Shown piece by piece: positions 18,630 through 27,916 of a stretch of 64,000 nt of DNA. A program made the position numbers and the translations under genes. Numbering within the stretch: position 1 is the first letter of the stretch; every line of letters begins with the position of its first letter. The notes below the pieces were generated by a model. The model saw only the letters and a list, made by a program, of their open reading frames with translations, had not been told where the DNA came from and ran no database searches. The stretch comes from Burkholderiales bacterium (GTDB lineage Bacteria > Pseudomonadota > Gammaproteobacteria > Burkholderiales > Burkholderiaceae_E). The stretch lies in the NCBI GenBank assembly GCA_026399875.1, contig JAPLQF010000021.1, forward strand, positions 124,001-188,000, given 5' to 3'.

Positions 18630-19976
18630 CTAGCCACTCAGATTATAAGTAATGATAATAAGGTAGAAAATTCCTGTAGTCAGATAACAAAATCGCCATG
18701 AATACCTGGCCCATGGAACTTCGTTTGATACCGTTGCGGAAGAAGTACTATCCCTACAAATAGCTGCGGCGCAAGCCATTAATCCGATCCATATGTAGGT
18801 TACAGTCGAATAACTTCGCGATAGAAACAGCGAGCTAATTGCAACTGCAACAAATGAAAGTAGAACACAATTTGCCCAATTGAACTCAGGAGCATTAGGG
18901 GGAAGGGCGGCCCTGCCTTTTAGAAGTTCGAGTACTGAATTCATCGCGAGCGAAACCCAAAAAAAGTACCCGATTATCCCCAGTTCAGTAAGAATCAGCA
19001 CGTAAGCGTTATGTGCTGTGTATGAGTGATACTCTAAAAATCGACCAAACCCGACGCCAAAGAGCGGGTGCTGCGACCACGCGGAGAATCCGGCGCTCCA
19101 GGCTTCGATTCGACCTCCGGCCGAGTCATCATTAGCGCTGATGCCTCGTCCACCACTAAACCCTAAAGCAACCCCTATTATAATCGTTAGCGTTACTAAA
19201 AGACTCGCTCTCGTTTTGCCTAAGCGTTTATACGACATAAAAAAAGCCATGCCTGCCGCAGCAACCACTGCTCCGCGCGACCCGGTCAGGAAGAGCCCGT
19301 ATGACAAGACCGCCAACAATGGAATTCTGATTAGAAGTTTCTCGACTTTGGTTGCGGTGATAAAGCCTACGATCAGAATCGGAGCTGCTGCCAAAATTGT
19401 TTGTGCAAAATCATTAGGGTCGCGCAGTTCGCCGACGCTTCGAATTCTCCACAGCACACTCTTGTCGTCGACAGGCAATGCCGAGTCAACCTTGTAACTT
19501 TCAGAGAATCCCTCAGTCCGAGATTCGCCACCTCCAAGATGTGACTGACTTATCAGATAGTCTTTGGTTCGATACCCTGTGTAATACGAATACAAGCTTT
19601 GTAAAATCAGCACGATCGTACAAATGAAAATTGTCAAAATCGTTATCTTTAGTTTTCGTAAGGTGTTTACGTTAATAACGGTCAAAATGAATGCTGCGAC
19701 TTGAGGGGCAATGGCCAGAAGTGCGTCTGTCGCACCTCCTAACCATCCATTTGTTATACGGGAGAACGGTACGATAAACATCAGTGCGCTAACAAGACCG
19801 ATGTGGCGCCGATTGATCACTTGGGGCGTATTCGTGCCCGCACTTAAAATCGATAGAAATAGTGTCAGTACACCAAATATTAAAACAGGTCGAAACTCAT
19901 ATAACTCAGGAAAGTAGGTTTCGATTGGTCGAAGGTATGTGAGCATTAGGTACAAGATGTACAGCAGAAAAGTCAT
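18630..19976 (-). CDS. O-antigen ligase/polymerase family protein (Wzy-like, XrtA-associated)
   Basis: A 448-residue integral membrane protein with about ten to twelve hydrophobic segments. The N-terminus FLLYILYLMLTYLRPIETYF, the long loop before FLTGSRGAVVAAAGMAFFMS and the motif HPLFGVGFGRFLEYHSYTAH fit the Wzy_C/O-antigen ligase superfamily. They resemble the exosortase A-associated member (TIGR03097-like). It would polymerise flipped repeat units at the periplasmic face or ligate glycan. AAGGA lies 7 bases upstream of ATG 19976. It has IS5 remnants on both sides. Polymerase versus ligase cannot be told from sequence alone. Confidence 0.85.
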   Translation of the reverse strand: MTFLLYILYLMLTYLRPIETYFPELYEFRPVLIFGVLTLFLSILSAGTNTPQVINRRHIGLVSALMFIVPFSRITNGWLGGATDALLAIAPQVAAFILTVINVNTLRKLKITILTIFICTIVLILQSLYSYYTGYRTKDYLISQSHLGGGESRTEGFSESYKVDSALPVDDKSVLWRIRSVGELRDPNDFAQTILAAAPILIVGFITATKVEKLLIRIPLLAVLSYGLFLTGSRGAVVAAAGMAFFMSYKRLGKTRASLLVTLTIIIGVALGFSGGRGISANDDSAGGRIEAWSAGFSAWSQHPLFGVGFGRFLEYHSYTAHNAYVLILTELGIIGYFFWVSLAMNSVLELLKGRAALPPNAPEFNWANCVLLSFVAVAISSLFLSRSYSTVTYIWIGLMACAAAICRDSTSSATVSNEVPWARYSWRFCYLTTGIFYLIIITYNLSG

Positions 19977-20038
19977 TTTGCTATCCTTGTACTTGCTTTC
20001 AAGAACGATTCTAAATGGTTAAATCTAGTTGGTCCGGC

Positions 20039-20069
20039 CTGATCAACTACGGGCTTCATCCCAGGGCGA
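20039..20069. repeat. Short dispersed repeat, partner at 25799-25829
   Basis: GATCAACTACGGGCTTCATC / CCAGGGCGAT here matches GATCAACTACGATTCCATCC / AAGGGCGAT at 25799-25829 with few changes. The first copy lies just outside IS5 copy 3 and the second just outside the left end of the IS3 element. It is probably an IS-end relic of an element no longer intact. Confidence 0.5.
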
Positions 20070-20120
20070 TATGACTAGCGTGATGATTCAGTGCTCTGCT
20101 GTCGGCTATTGCTCAAGCGA

Positions 20121-20729
20121 TTATGGAGTAGAGACCTCGAACTTCTTGAGCGGCAGGCTGATTGTGCGCTTGGTTACAATCGCGTTCTTGTGCTGATTAC
20201 GGCGAACCCATGCACTTGAGTTCGGCGCTTTGGTAAAGATGTTCACGACAACTGTCTTGGGCATGAGCATAGACTTCCCGATCCCGACGAATTGCCCGGC
20301 ATTCGCACAGCTTGGGATTTGAATCGCAATCCGCGACGTCCAGAGTTGCAGTCTTTGCGAACTTTCAGACCTTTGCCCATCGCCAACTTCATCAGATACA
20401 GGCGCGATTTCCCCGGCAATCTCGAATCGGTCAGATGCGGCGCAGCCATGGACGTTACGGTCGATTCCGCGACCGCCCGGTGTACGCTGGCTGCCTGGTG
20501 CGAAATGGACCGTTGGCCAGTCGATCGTTGCCATCAGCATCGTCTCCACATCCTCCTCGTCGATGCGCTCTCTCAAAGCCATAAGGCACGCCATGAAAGT
20601 GGGCGACTCGCTTTGAAAACACGTTTCGCCGGTGAAGACCGCCCAGGAAGGTTTCTCGACGCAGGTGCTGACAGGAACCACGTCGAGGCAGACTTTCCCG
20701 TGCCGAAGATGCAGCAGATCAGCCATCAC
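20121..20729 (-). mobile_element. Decayed IS5-family element (copy 3)
   Basis: A 202-codon minus-strand frame is a strongly diverged transposase fragment. LLHLRHG (for YLRHAYG), VSTCVEKPSWAVFTGETCFQ (for VNTWVENPYWQFFTGETYLQ), then LRERIDEEDVETML (for WRKRIGEEGVETLL). DNA identity with copies 1 and 2 is clear near 20300-20340 (TTGAATCGCAATCCGCGACG). The HAYG/WVENP/WRKRIGE landmarks are altered and the C-terminus is unrelated, so this is a fossil. I do not regard the open frame as a functional gene. Confidence 0.7.
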
Positions 20730-20815
20730 TATGAAGATCCTGCTTATTGCGCAACACCAACTTCATTGGAAAAACGCATGGATGGTTAGTCTTCAGGTCG
20801 CCAGGGACGAATTAT

Positions 20816-22129
20816 TTACCAACAAATTCCTTCGTAGCGACCATGCTCTGACTTGGCTGGCGAAACCCGGACGAGGTCGATAATAATCTGATCCGATCGA
20901 GTCTTCTGAAGGATATCCGAAAACTCTTCAGAAGAATTCCCCACAACAATTACTTCGCAATTCGCAACAACGTCTTCCATGCTTTCTACCATTAGACGCG
21001 ATACGTGAGGGATGTGGTTTAAGATATAGTCACGATTGGAGCCCATTGTCTTTGCGAGCGAAACGTTCTTGTCATAAATTGATAGATCGTATCCTTTCCC
21101 GACAAGTGTTTCTATAACTTCGACAATGGGACTTTCCCGTAGATCGTCTGTGCCAGCCTTAAAGCTGAATCCAAGGACGCCAACGCGACGTTTGCCCGTA
21201 GCCATAATCATTGACAACCCTCGCTCAATTTGTATGCGATTCGCAGGAAGGATCGAGTTAAGAATCGGCGTTTCCACGTCAAGGGCTTTTGCCTTAAAGG
21301 TTAGAGCTCTAATGTCTTTTGGCAGACATGAGCCACCGAATGCAAACCCGGGCTTCAAATAGTAAGATGACAGATTAAGCTTCTGATCGAGACAGAAAAT
21401 ATCCATGACCTTATGGCTGTCTATATCCATTGCTTTGCAGATGTTCCCAATCTCGTTAGCGAAGCCAACCTTTAAAGCATGCCAAACATTATCTGCGTAC
21501 TTTACCATTTCTGCCGTTTCAATATCGGCTCGAATCAAAGGGGCGCTAATATTGGCATAAATAGATTGGAGGGTATCGCCACTCCTCTGATCTGTTTCTC
21601 CTATGACAGTTTTAGGAGGGTTGTCATAGTCATAAACAGCAGTGCCTTCGCGTAAGAACTCCGGATTGTTGCATACACCAAAATCGCGACCTGCTTTTTT
21701 ACCTGAAGTGGACTCCAATGTTGGAATTACGATTTCGCGCATTGTGCCCGGCAATATTGTTGAGCGCATGACAACTATGTGAAATCCAGGCTTTGCAGAA
21801 AGGGCGGCGCCGATCTCTTCACATACCCGCCTGACATAACTCAGGTCAAGGCTTCCGTTCAGTTGACTTGGAGTTCCGACGCAAATAATAGACACATCAG
21901 TTGTCTGAACGGCCTCACTAACATTTGTGCTCGCCGTAAGTGTGCCACGATTAACACATTCCCTGATAATTCGATCGATATCCTTTTCAACAATGGGCGA
22001 GAGTCCAGAGTTGATAAGCTGCACTTTTGTCACATTCGGGTCCACACCAATAACAGTATGGCCATCGCGAGCCAAACAACCCGCTGAGACCGCGCCAACG
22101 TAGCCCAATCCGAATATGCTTATGTTCAT
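20816..22129 (-). CDS. algD: GDP-mannose 6-dehydrogenase (AlgD-like)
   Basis: A 437-residue enzyme that oxidises GDP-mannose to GDP-mannuronate with two NAD+. The N-terminal Rossmann motif is MNISIFGLGYVGAVSAGCLA. FLREGTAVYDYDNPPKTVIG and the catalytic cysteine in FAFGGSCLPKDIRALT (about residue 267) follow, then VGVLGFSFKAGTDDLRESP, and the C-terminus ends EGICW exactly as AlgD of Pseudomonas does. Resemblance to AlgD is stronger than to UDP-glucose dehydrogenases by these motifs. The start is the ATG at 22129 (GGAA about 9 bases upstream); the open frame extends further but without homology. No other alginate genes are present, so the product likely feeds uronic acid into this EPS. It is adjacent to the broken glycosyltransferase 22185-23398. 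Confidence 0.9.
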   Translation of the reverse strand: MNISIFGLGYVGAVSAGCLARDGHTVIGVDPNVTKVQLINSGLSPIVEKDIDRIIRECVNRGTLTASTNVSEAVQTTDVSIICVGTPSQLNGSLDLSYVRRVCEEIGAALSAKPGFHIVVMRSTILPGTMREIVIPTLESTSGKKAGRDFGVCNNPEFLREGTAVYDYDNPPKTVIGETDQRSGDTLQSIYANISAPLIRADIETAEMVKYADNVWHALKVGFANEIGNICKAMDIDSHKVMDIFCLDQKLNLSSYYLKPGFAFGGSCLPKDIRALTFKAKALDVETPILNSILPANRIQIERGLSMIMATGKRRVGVLGFSFKAGTDDLRESPIVEVIETLVGKGYDLSIYDKNVSLAKTMGSNRDYILNHIPHVSRLMVESMEDVVANCEVIVVGNSSEEFSDILQKTRSDQIIIDLVRVSPAKSEHGRYEGICW

Positions 22130-22184
22130 TGTTTTGATTTCCAAGGGGATAAAGGTAATAATTGTGGGTAGCGTTCGTTTCACG

Positions 22185-23398
22185 CTATTGTGCAACTTCG
22201 GCACAAAAAGCCTCGAACTTATCTGCCGCATTGCGCCACGAAAACTTTTCGGCGACCATCATCTTGCCAGACTCTCCGATTAAACTACTATATGCCTCAT
22301 CGTTCAATAAGCTAACAATCTGATTCGCGAAAGTGACAGGATCATCAGCAATACAAATGTTCACCCCATCGATAACGGGCATCCTTCAGCACCTGTTGTA
22401 GTTGAAACGACTGGCAGTCCCATCGCCATACTCTCAAAAATCTTAATTCTAGTTCCTCCGCCTACTCTCAAGGGAACTACAGAAACAGCACCCTTACCCA
22501 AGTACGGCCGCACATCTTCTACTGTTCCAGTCACACTGATACTAGAATCTGCGGCCTGCAATTGAATCACGCTATGCGATGGATTTCTACCAATTATTGT
22601 TAGTCTAGCTGAAGGATACGCTGCCTTTACTAATGGATAAACAGACGCTACAAATTCAATGATTCCCTCGACATTTGGTCGCCAATCCATAGATCCTAAA
22701 AAAACGAGATGACCTCTTTCCGGGGTTCTGAAAGCATCGCTGAAATATTCAAGATCCACGCCGGTTGGCACATATCCAAGAACATTTTTCAGATGAAATT
22801 CGTTCGCAAATCGATCTGCGTCATCTTCACTGACCGCAACTACACCCTTAAAGCGAGCGCACATCTCCCTCTCAAATCGATCATAACGCTTCCATTGAAT
22901 ATACATGTACGCCTTAACAATTCGGTTGCTGGCAGTTTCGAATTGACGTTTCCAAATTTGACTTTCAACATTATGCTGAAACACCAAGAGTTTGTCGGGG
23001 GAGATTCCGGCATCTATAATATTGGTTGACATTGACAAGAAATCTGATACTACCAAGTCAAATCGAGATTTGCTTTCAGCGTCGGCAATAGAACGAATCG
23101 CTGATTCGCTTTTGTATTTTTCAATCACATATGGAAGATCTGAAAAAATCAGATTCTTAAGCAGCGCTGCATAGAATCTCAGGCCACTCTTTGCCTGTGT
23201 TTCGCTATCAACCCAAACTTGCCTGCTCGAATAATTTACTGCGTGATCTTTCGCCAGCTCGGCATCGCTTGTCGGTGATAATGCAAGATAAGTTATTTCG
23301 TGCTTAGAGTTTAACTCTTTCAGCATCTGAAAGGTTCTTATTCTTCCGCCGGAATCGAGTGGATATAACAAGTCCGCCTTGATCCATAGAATTCTCAT
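22185..23398 (-). pseudogene. Frameshifted glycosyltransferase (stp1-like)
   Basis: The frame from ATG 23398 (GGAG 8 bases upstream) encodes a GT-B glycosyltransferase: MRILWIKADLLYPLDSGGRI, VFQHNVESQIWKRQF, LVFLGSMDWRPNVEGIIEF, VVPLRVGGGTRIKIFESMAM. After TTTGAEG the frame runs into a stop (PLSMG*) while the expected ending continues in another frame as MPVIDGVNICIADDPVTFAN to a stop at 22185. A single missing base near 22380 (GAAGGATGCCC where GAAGGAATGCCC would keep frame) explains it. It is thus a recent pseudogene or a sequencing error. It shares its subgroup with 13958-15208. Without the C-terminal 65 residues the Rossmann half would be incomplete. Confidence 0.85.
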
Positions 23399-24171
23399 AA
23401 ACAAAACTCCGTAATCCTATATAGCAATAATAGATTCATCGTGATTTCGGTCGTCGAGTTGGCCAATCAATATCATCGCAGGCGGCGTCGATAACAAGTT
23501 TCCTGGTGATGTTTGGGATGTCAATCCCCAATCGGACTGCAAATGGTCGGTACGCGCGAACCGTGTAAAAACAATATATTATCTATTGTGTATATCCAGG
23601 TTCCAATTTTTCTCATCCGATATCTTCAAATTCAGCGTTAGTCCCAGAGGTCGCCATCAAGATAGTACGCTGGCGACTGCTGGATTTATCACTTATCTGT
23701 ACAAAAGTCCTCTCCCATCGATTGTCAGGAAGCAAAACTGTTTACATCGAGGAAATATCGCTTGTCACTGAGCTCGTTCGTTCAGTCTGCAATCCCAAAC
23801 ACTTTGATTCTATATCTCGAATGTTCTTTGATTGCTACTCGTGCCTTGCGAGACAATGTCAGAATTTTGTTTCGATTTGAACTTCCTAAAATACTCCTGC
23901 TTGTAAACATCTAACATCTAATGAAGCTTGACGATTCGTTTCGCATGACTAGCTGCGTTTACTCATGCAATTATGCGTCTTTGCTCGGGGCTGATGGCTT
24001 GGCTAGAAATTTTCCTCGAGCGCGGCGCTTTGCTGTCACAGCCAGATAAAAGCGACTTTCTGAACATATCGCATTGACACTAGTCCTGATTTGAGTTTGC
24101 TATTGCGCTCATCTGTCGGTGTGCACATCCTGGCAAGACAGTGGCCGCTGAGCAATAGTCAGTGGATTTAA
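23399..24171. other. 770-bp gap with a coding relic near 23438-23582
   Basis: Most of this stretch shows no gene. On the minus strand between a TAG (23583-23585) and a TGA (23438-23440) a 48-codon frame lacks a start but reads like a protein end: VRAYRPFAVRLGIDIPNITR, then KLVIDAACDDIDWPTRR. It may be the 3' stub of a deleted gene that once preceded the glycosyltransferase. The rest (23600-24170) is AT-rich and featureless to me. Confidence 0.35.
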
Positions 24172-24729
24172 CTATTTATGATCCTGTCTGATATAGGATG
24201 CGATCGGAGCGCCGAAATCGCATTTGTCGATCAACTTCAAGCAGGGAATGTTATTGTTTGACGTATCAATGAAAATAACTTTCGGACCCGCTTCAAGCAT
24301 CTTATTGATTGCCATCTTGGTTCCCCACTCACCAATACCACGGCTTCTTGTAGTTTCGGATCACCAGATGGGGCCGATTACGATGTCGCCGTGTTCCACA
24401 TTGTAATAACGGCACGATGATAATGTAATCCATCCAGTATGAATTATCTTTTCATTTTCGGTGATATAGTAGAATATTCGTCCGCGTGAGATTTTGGCGA
24501 GTGTCTTGAGTGCGGAAGCCATGTTTTGCAGTGTTCGTATACTTCGCCAAGCAGAAGCTCCTTTTGCGAAGGTATTTACAAAATGGAAACTCAGTCCGGC
24601 AATTGTCTTGGTGTAGAAAGGTTCGGTTCTCTTTTGTCTAAAGACAAGTTGGTATAAGAATTCGCTAGGTATTTCTAGGGTAACTCTTTGATTGGTTTCG
24701 CTTGATATCGTTTGGAGAGTTTTATCCAA
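24172..24729 (-). pseudogene. GNAT acetyltransferase with in-frame TGA stop
   Basis: From a TTG at 24729 (GGAG upstream) one frame of 186 codons runs to TAG at 24172-24174, interrupted only by TGA at 24361-24363. Before the stop is IFYYITENEKIIHTGWITLS and GDIVIGPIW; after it, in the same frame, SETTRSRGIGEWGTKMAINK, VIFIDTSNNNIPCLKLIDKC and DFGAPIASYIRQDHK. This is a normal GNAT ending: the RSRGIG acetyl-CoA loop and the NxxSxxLxxKxGF-like helix. The stop lies exactly where the catalytic core begins, so the truncated 122-residue product would be inactive. TGA could come from CGA (Arg) or TGG (Trp) by one change. Its TTG start is 2 bases from the preceding stop. Confidence 0.75.
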
Positions 24730-24730
24730 T

Positions 24731-25465
24731 TTATTCTCCGAGTACCCAATTGACTCTCTGTGGTTCGAAGAGAAACTTTCTTTTGAATCGCTTTAGCGTA
24801 TCTGATGCGCCGTAATATAATCCGTATGTATAGTACTTGACAAATCGATGATGCTGCGGAATATCATCCCCAATCGATGCTATCAGCATCGGTACTACAC
24901 CATCCGCTAGATAGTCCGCATGACCAAAAATAGTATTCAATGCGCAAAGCTCCCCAGCTACTAAGCATGATGCATACGCGACTAGCTGATCTTCCTTGAA
25001 AATTCCAAAGTATAAATAATCATGACAGGGGCTCGTGGATGGTGGATTGCTGTGCGGGGTTGCGTCTTTAGCAAGCAAGTCGGCTGGCATGTCTCTACCT
25101 TGACGCACCGGCGCCGACTGATGAATCGCGGTAACTGCAGGTAAATGATCGTTATAGTTAATCGGTTCAAAGCGGTATCCAAGTCGTGCCGCTTTTTTCA
25201 AGTTTCGGCGTGCTGCCGAATCAAGTCTTTGTGAATATGCTTTTGTATCGCTATTCAGTATGCAAGTTGCAAGTCCAATTTCCATCTGACGCACCAATGG
25301 AAACTTCAAATGCCGTTTTTTAGCGCTTACATAAAAATCTTCCGTTATTTTTCGGTAGAATACATCGTTGCTTTTTGTTTCCGCAATCATCAAATTGATG
25401 TGAATTCGCGGGAGATTGCGTATCTCGCGGTACAGTCCTGTTAGGTTTTGAACTTTCTTTAGCAC
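24731..25465 (-). CDS. GNAT/FemAB-like protein of unknown substrate
   Basis: A 244-residue protein. The stretch DSAARRNLKKAARLGYRFEP, then HQSAPVRQGRDMP, YLYFGIFKEDQLVAYASCLV and YTYGLYYGASDTLKRFKRKF has the pattern of GNAT-fold proteins related to FemAB transferases in EPS loci: a basic helix preceding the core, then paired strands. It may transfer an acyl or aminoacyl group. The start is a GTG at 25465; the N-terminal side lacks an upstream alternative. It ends TAA 2 bases before the TTG of the broken GNAT gene, so the two were an operon and perhaps partner subunits. If the partner is dead, this one may be losing its role too. Confidence 0.5.
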   Translation of the reverse strand: MLKKVQNLTGLYREIRNLPRIHINLMIAETKSNDVFYRKITEDFYVSAKKRHLKFPLVRQMEIGLATCILNSDTKAYSQRLDSAARRNLKKAARLGYRFEPINYNDHLPAVTAIHQSAPVRQGRDMPADLLAKDATPHSNPPSTSPCHDYLYFGIFKEDQLVAYASCLVAGELCALNTIFGHADYLADGVVPMLIASIGDDIPQHHRFVKYYTYGLYYGASDTLKRFKRKFLFEPQRVNWVLGE

Positions 25466-25845
25466 GTTGCGGCTGTTCTGGTTTTGTAGTGCGGGAAGAT
25501 GCTGGGTGTCTTTTTACTCAAGTTTCTCATTGCGTGTCCGCAATGTTTCAGATTAGGCGTATGTCCATGCCACGTTGATTAGTTTATCTGCTCTTTGATC
25601 TGTCTTGGAGTTCGATCAGATGACCGACGTGAACTATGTCAAAGATTCGTGTCAGTTGTTCCTGTGATTTCCACGAGGTTGGGTGTTGGCAATGACCAAG
25701 TGACCGTTGAATGGGCTGATTCTTGATCATAGAAAGGTGTGTCAACGACATCCCACTGTTTCCAGAGCTGGTTGTCAGACTGGCTACCGGGTCCTTCTTG
25801 ATCAACTACGATTCCATCCAAGGGCGATGGTGATCCCTCAGTTTT
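25466..25845. other. 380-bp gap with a repeat relic
   Basis: No gene is recognised. It contains the second copy of the 31-bp repeat (25799-25829, partner 20039-20069) next to the left terminus of the IS3 element. Short minus-strand open frames here match nothing known. Confidence 0.4.
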
Positions 25846-25868
25846 CGATGGGTCGAGAAGTAGAACGA

Positions 25869-26498
25869 TTACGTGGCCATAGCCAGCCGTTGCTTGGGTG
25901 TCATTCCACCCAGTCCCATGTGTGGGCGGTCATTGTTGCAACTCCACATCCAAGCGGTGGCATGGCCCTGAACTTGTGCAAGTGATGCACAGTGATACCG
26001 GTTTAGCAGTTCGTAGCGCAATGTTCGATTGAATCGGTCGACATTCGTGTTCTGCTGCGACTTACTTGGCTGGCTTAAGTCGATGTGAATGCCTCGATCT
26101 TCGGCCCATTGCATCGTCGTCTGGCTGATGTACTCCGGACCACTGTCGCAGCGGATCGCCGAAGGTCCTGCGCGCCGCTGGATCAGTTGGTCCAGCGCGC
26201 GAATGACACGTTCAGAAGGCAACGAGAAGTCGATCTCGATGGCGAGTGCCTCGCGGCTGAAATCGTCCAGCACATTGAACAGCTGAAACGCACGGCCGTC
26301 ATCGAGAATGTTGTGCATGAAGTCCATCGACCACACTTCGTTGATCCCGCCTGGCACCGTCAGCGCCGCAGGCGTGTCGCGCACCAGCGGCTTGCGCGGC
26401 TTGATGCGCAAAATCAGCTCCAGTTCTCTGTAGATCCGATAGACCCGTTTGTGGTTCGAGACGATCCGCTTCACGTTGCGCAGATACAGGAAACACAT
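25869..26498 (-). pseudogene. IS3-family orfB (DDE integrase), 5' part out of frame
   Basis: The catalytic rve domain is readable: EVWSMDFMHNILDDGRAFQL (first Asp), IRCDSGPEYISQTTMQWAED (second Asp), then QQNTNVDRFNRTLRYELLNR, where the family normally has Glu (VERFNRT) but this copy has Asp. The segment upstream of about 26500, which should encode the N-terminal HTH region, continues only in other frames, so at least one frameshift lies there. With the frameshift and the E-to-D change the transposase is probably dead. Confidence 0.75.
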
Positions 26499-26688
26499 TC
26501 CAAATCCTCAGGTCCGATGGTGATCCGTCAAGCGAATGAGCCACTGCTCGATCTGCTCATTCTCGGCATTCGTTTTTGACTCATACCGACAGCAGGACTG
26601 GCTGAGCCGGAACATCTCGCAGGCCAGCCGATCGATACAACGCGCTCCTTGACCGCTCGTTCGGCCATCTCGCGGCGTCGAGATGGCC

Positions 26689-26955
26689 TCACCACTTTTT
26701 TGCGAACGCCTCCGCCACGTTCGTGGCCATCAGCTTATTCTCGACGTACATCCCTCGCAACCGCCGGTTCTCCTCCTCCAGGTCCTTCTTCTTGAAAATC
26801 ATCAAGGTCTCCATGTCGCCGAACTTGGTGCGCCATTTGTAGAAAGTCGCGGTGCTGATACCCAACTCCTTGCAAAAATCGGGCACTGAAATACCCAGTT
26901 CCATGCCCTTGACCGCCTCCATGTTCTGGCTGTCTGCAAACGCTGACCTCTTCAT
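26689..26955 (-). CDS. IS3-family orfA
   Basis: An 88-residue protein starting at ATG 26955: MKRSAFADSQNMEAVKGMEL, GISTATFYKWRTKFG (helix-turn-helix recognition region), then a charged helix KKKDLEEENRRLRGMYVENK. This is the usual OrfA layout. Normal members begin KRSRFTEEQI, so the first helix here is altered. It could still be made, but without a working OrfB it would not move the element. Confidence 0.75.
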   Translation of the reverse strand: MKRSAFADSQNMEAVKGMELGISVPDFCKELGISTATFYKWRTKFGDMETLMIFKKKDLEEENRRLRGMYVENKLMATNVAEAFAKKW

Positions 26956-27067
26956 TTCCGTAGAACCCTTCCGTTTGAAGAAATTCTACTTCTCAGCCCT
27001 TCGGACTATCGAGAGGATTACCATTACACATTCGTCTGGTTGCCGTCGCAATAAAAGTTTATGAGAT

Positions 27068-27865
27068 TTATGCGCGTGCAGATAACTCGCATCGAACTAT
27101 TGACGAACCAAACTCCTGCAAAGCGTTCGATCTGAGTATAGATAGCCCGCGTATTGGTATTGTGTCTATTCGTTCGATTTTGCAACGACTGGAGGAAACC
27201 AGTCTCTTGAAGCTCGCAATCGTCATTTGATTGAGGCCGCCCTCGACCTCTGAAAACCGGGTGGCGCCGTCATCTCTAAACTGTGCGCGCCACTCGATCA
27301 GGTCTTTTTCGGCAAACAGAAGATGGGACCAAGGGAAAAATGAGAACAAATGACCGCCATATGGGTGATACCACGTGGGCCCAAAAGAAACTAATATTCT
27401 GCCTTGTGGTTTTAGCATCGCAGCCATCAAGTCGAGAATGATGTCGGGTTCACTGAAGTGCTCAAAGGCATCTTTACTAATAATTAGATCTACCTTGTCT
27501 TCAAAAGTATCGGAGAATACGCATTTTTCGGCTACTCCGAATTTCAATGCAAGATCTTGCGCTTGAGAAATTTTTTCCTTGCTAATTTCCAGCCCGTAAA
27601 CGGATTTTGCGCCGAGTCTGGCTATGGCTACTGACTCTTTCCCGAAGCCGCATCCAAAGTCTAGAATGGATCTATTTTTGACTGTTTCTAGAAATTCAGT
27701 TCCGAAGTGTGTTGTTAGATTCTTTAAAATTTCCGCTTCTGGAAAAAGTGCTGATTGAGATGCTATGGCGTCTTTAGGGCTGAATTTTTTTAATAGCATC
27801 CTTGCCATCTCACCTCTGATCACACCTCGGTTTTTTCTGTGGATGCCGTTGAAAACTTCGTCCAT
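27068..27865 (-). CDS. Class I SAM-dependent methyltransferase
   Basis: A 265-residue methyltransferase with the SAM-binding motif ILDFGCGFGKESVAIARLGA (about residues 66-85), an acidic loop (YGLEIS), motif post-I, and DLIISKDAFEHFSEPDIILD. This is the UbiE/Methyltransf_11 type. The following GRILVSFGPTWYHPYGGHLF and FSFFPWSHLLF segments resemble small-molecule or sugar methyltransferases in O-antigen and EPS loci. It probably methylates an EPS sugar or a lipid-linked intermediate. ATG 27865 is preceded by AAAGGA. It stands alone between an IS3 element and IS5 relics, on the operon strand. The substrate is unknown. Confidence 0.8.
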   Translation of the reverse strand: MDEVFNGIHRKNRGVIRGEMARMLLKKFSPKDAIASQSALFPEAEILKNLTTHFGTEFLETVKNRSILDFGCGFGKESVAIARLGAKSVYGLEISKEKISQAQDLALKFGVAEKCVFSDTFEDKVDLIISKDAFEHFSEPDIILDLMAAMLKPQGRILVSFGPTWYHPYGGHLFSFFPWSHLLFAEKDLIEWRAQFRDDGATRFSEVEGGLNQMTIASFKRLVSSSRCKIERIDTIPIRGLSILRSNALQEFGSSIVRCELSARA

Positions 27866-27916
27866 ATGTTATCCTTTCAAGATTTTAATCAATTAGTCGT
27901 TTTGAAAAATCTGACC

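Larger units (their letters stand above)
25846..27003 (-). mobile_element. IS3-family element, damaged
   Basis: The left end CGATGGGTCGAGAAGTAGAA (25846-25865) and right end TTCTACTTCTCAGCCCTTCG (26984-27003) are imperfect inverted repeats, about 17 of 20 matching. Inside, read on the minus strand, are an intact-looking orfA and an orfB whose N-terminal part is out of frame. At about 1.16 kb it is near full length. Flanking bases (TTTT left, GACT right) show no target duplication. One isolated end of the same element type is at 13082-13129. Confidence 0.8.

Noticed and set aside
24131-24146. TGGCAAGACAGTGGCC with GG-N10-GC spacing on the plus strand
   Set aside because: No plus-strand gene follows and the -12 half is poor; chance match.
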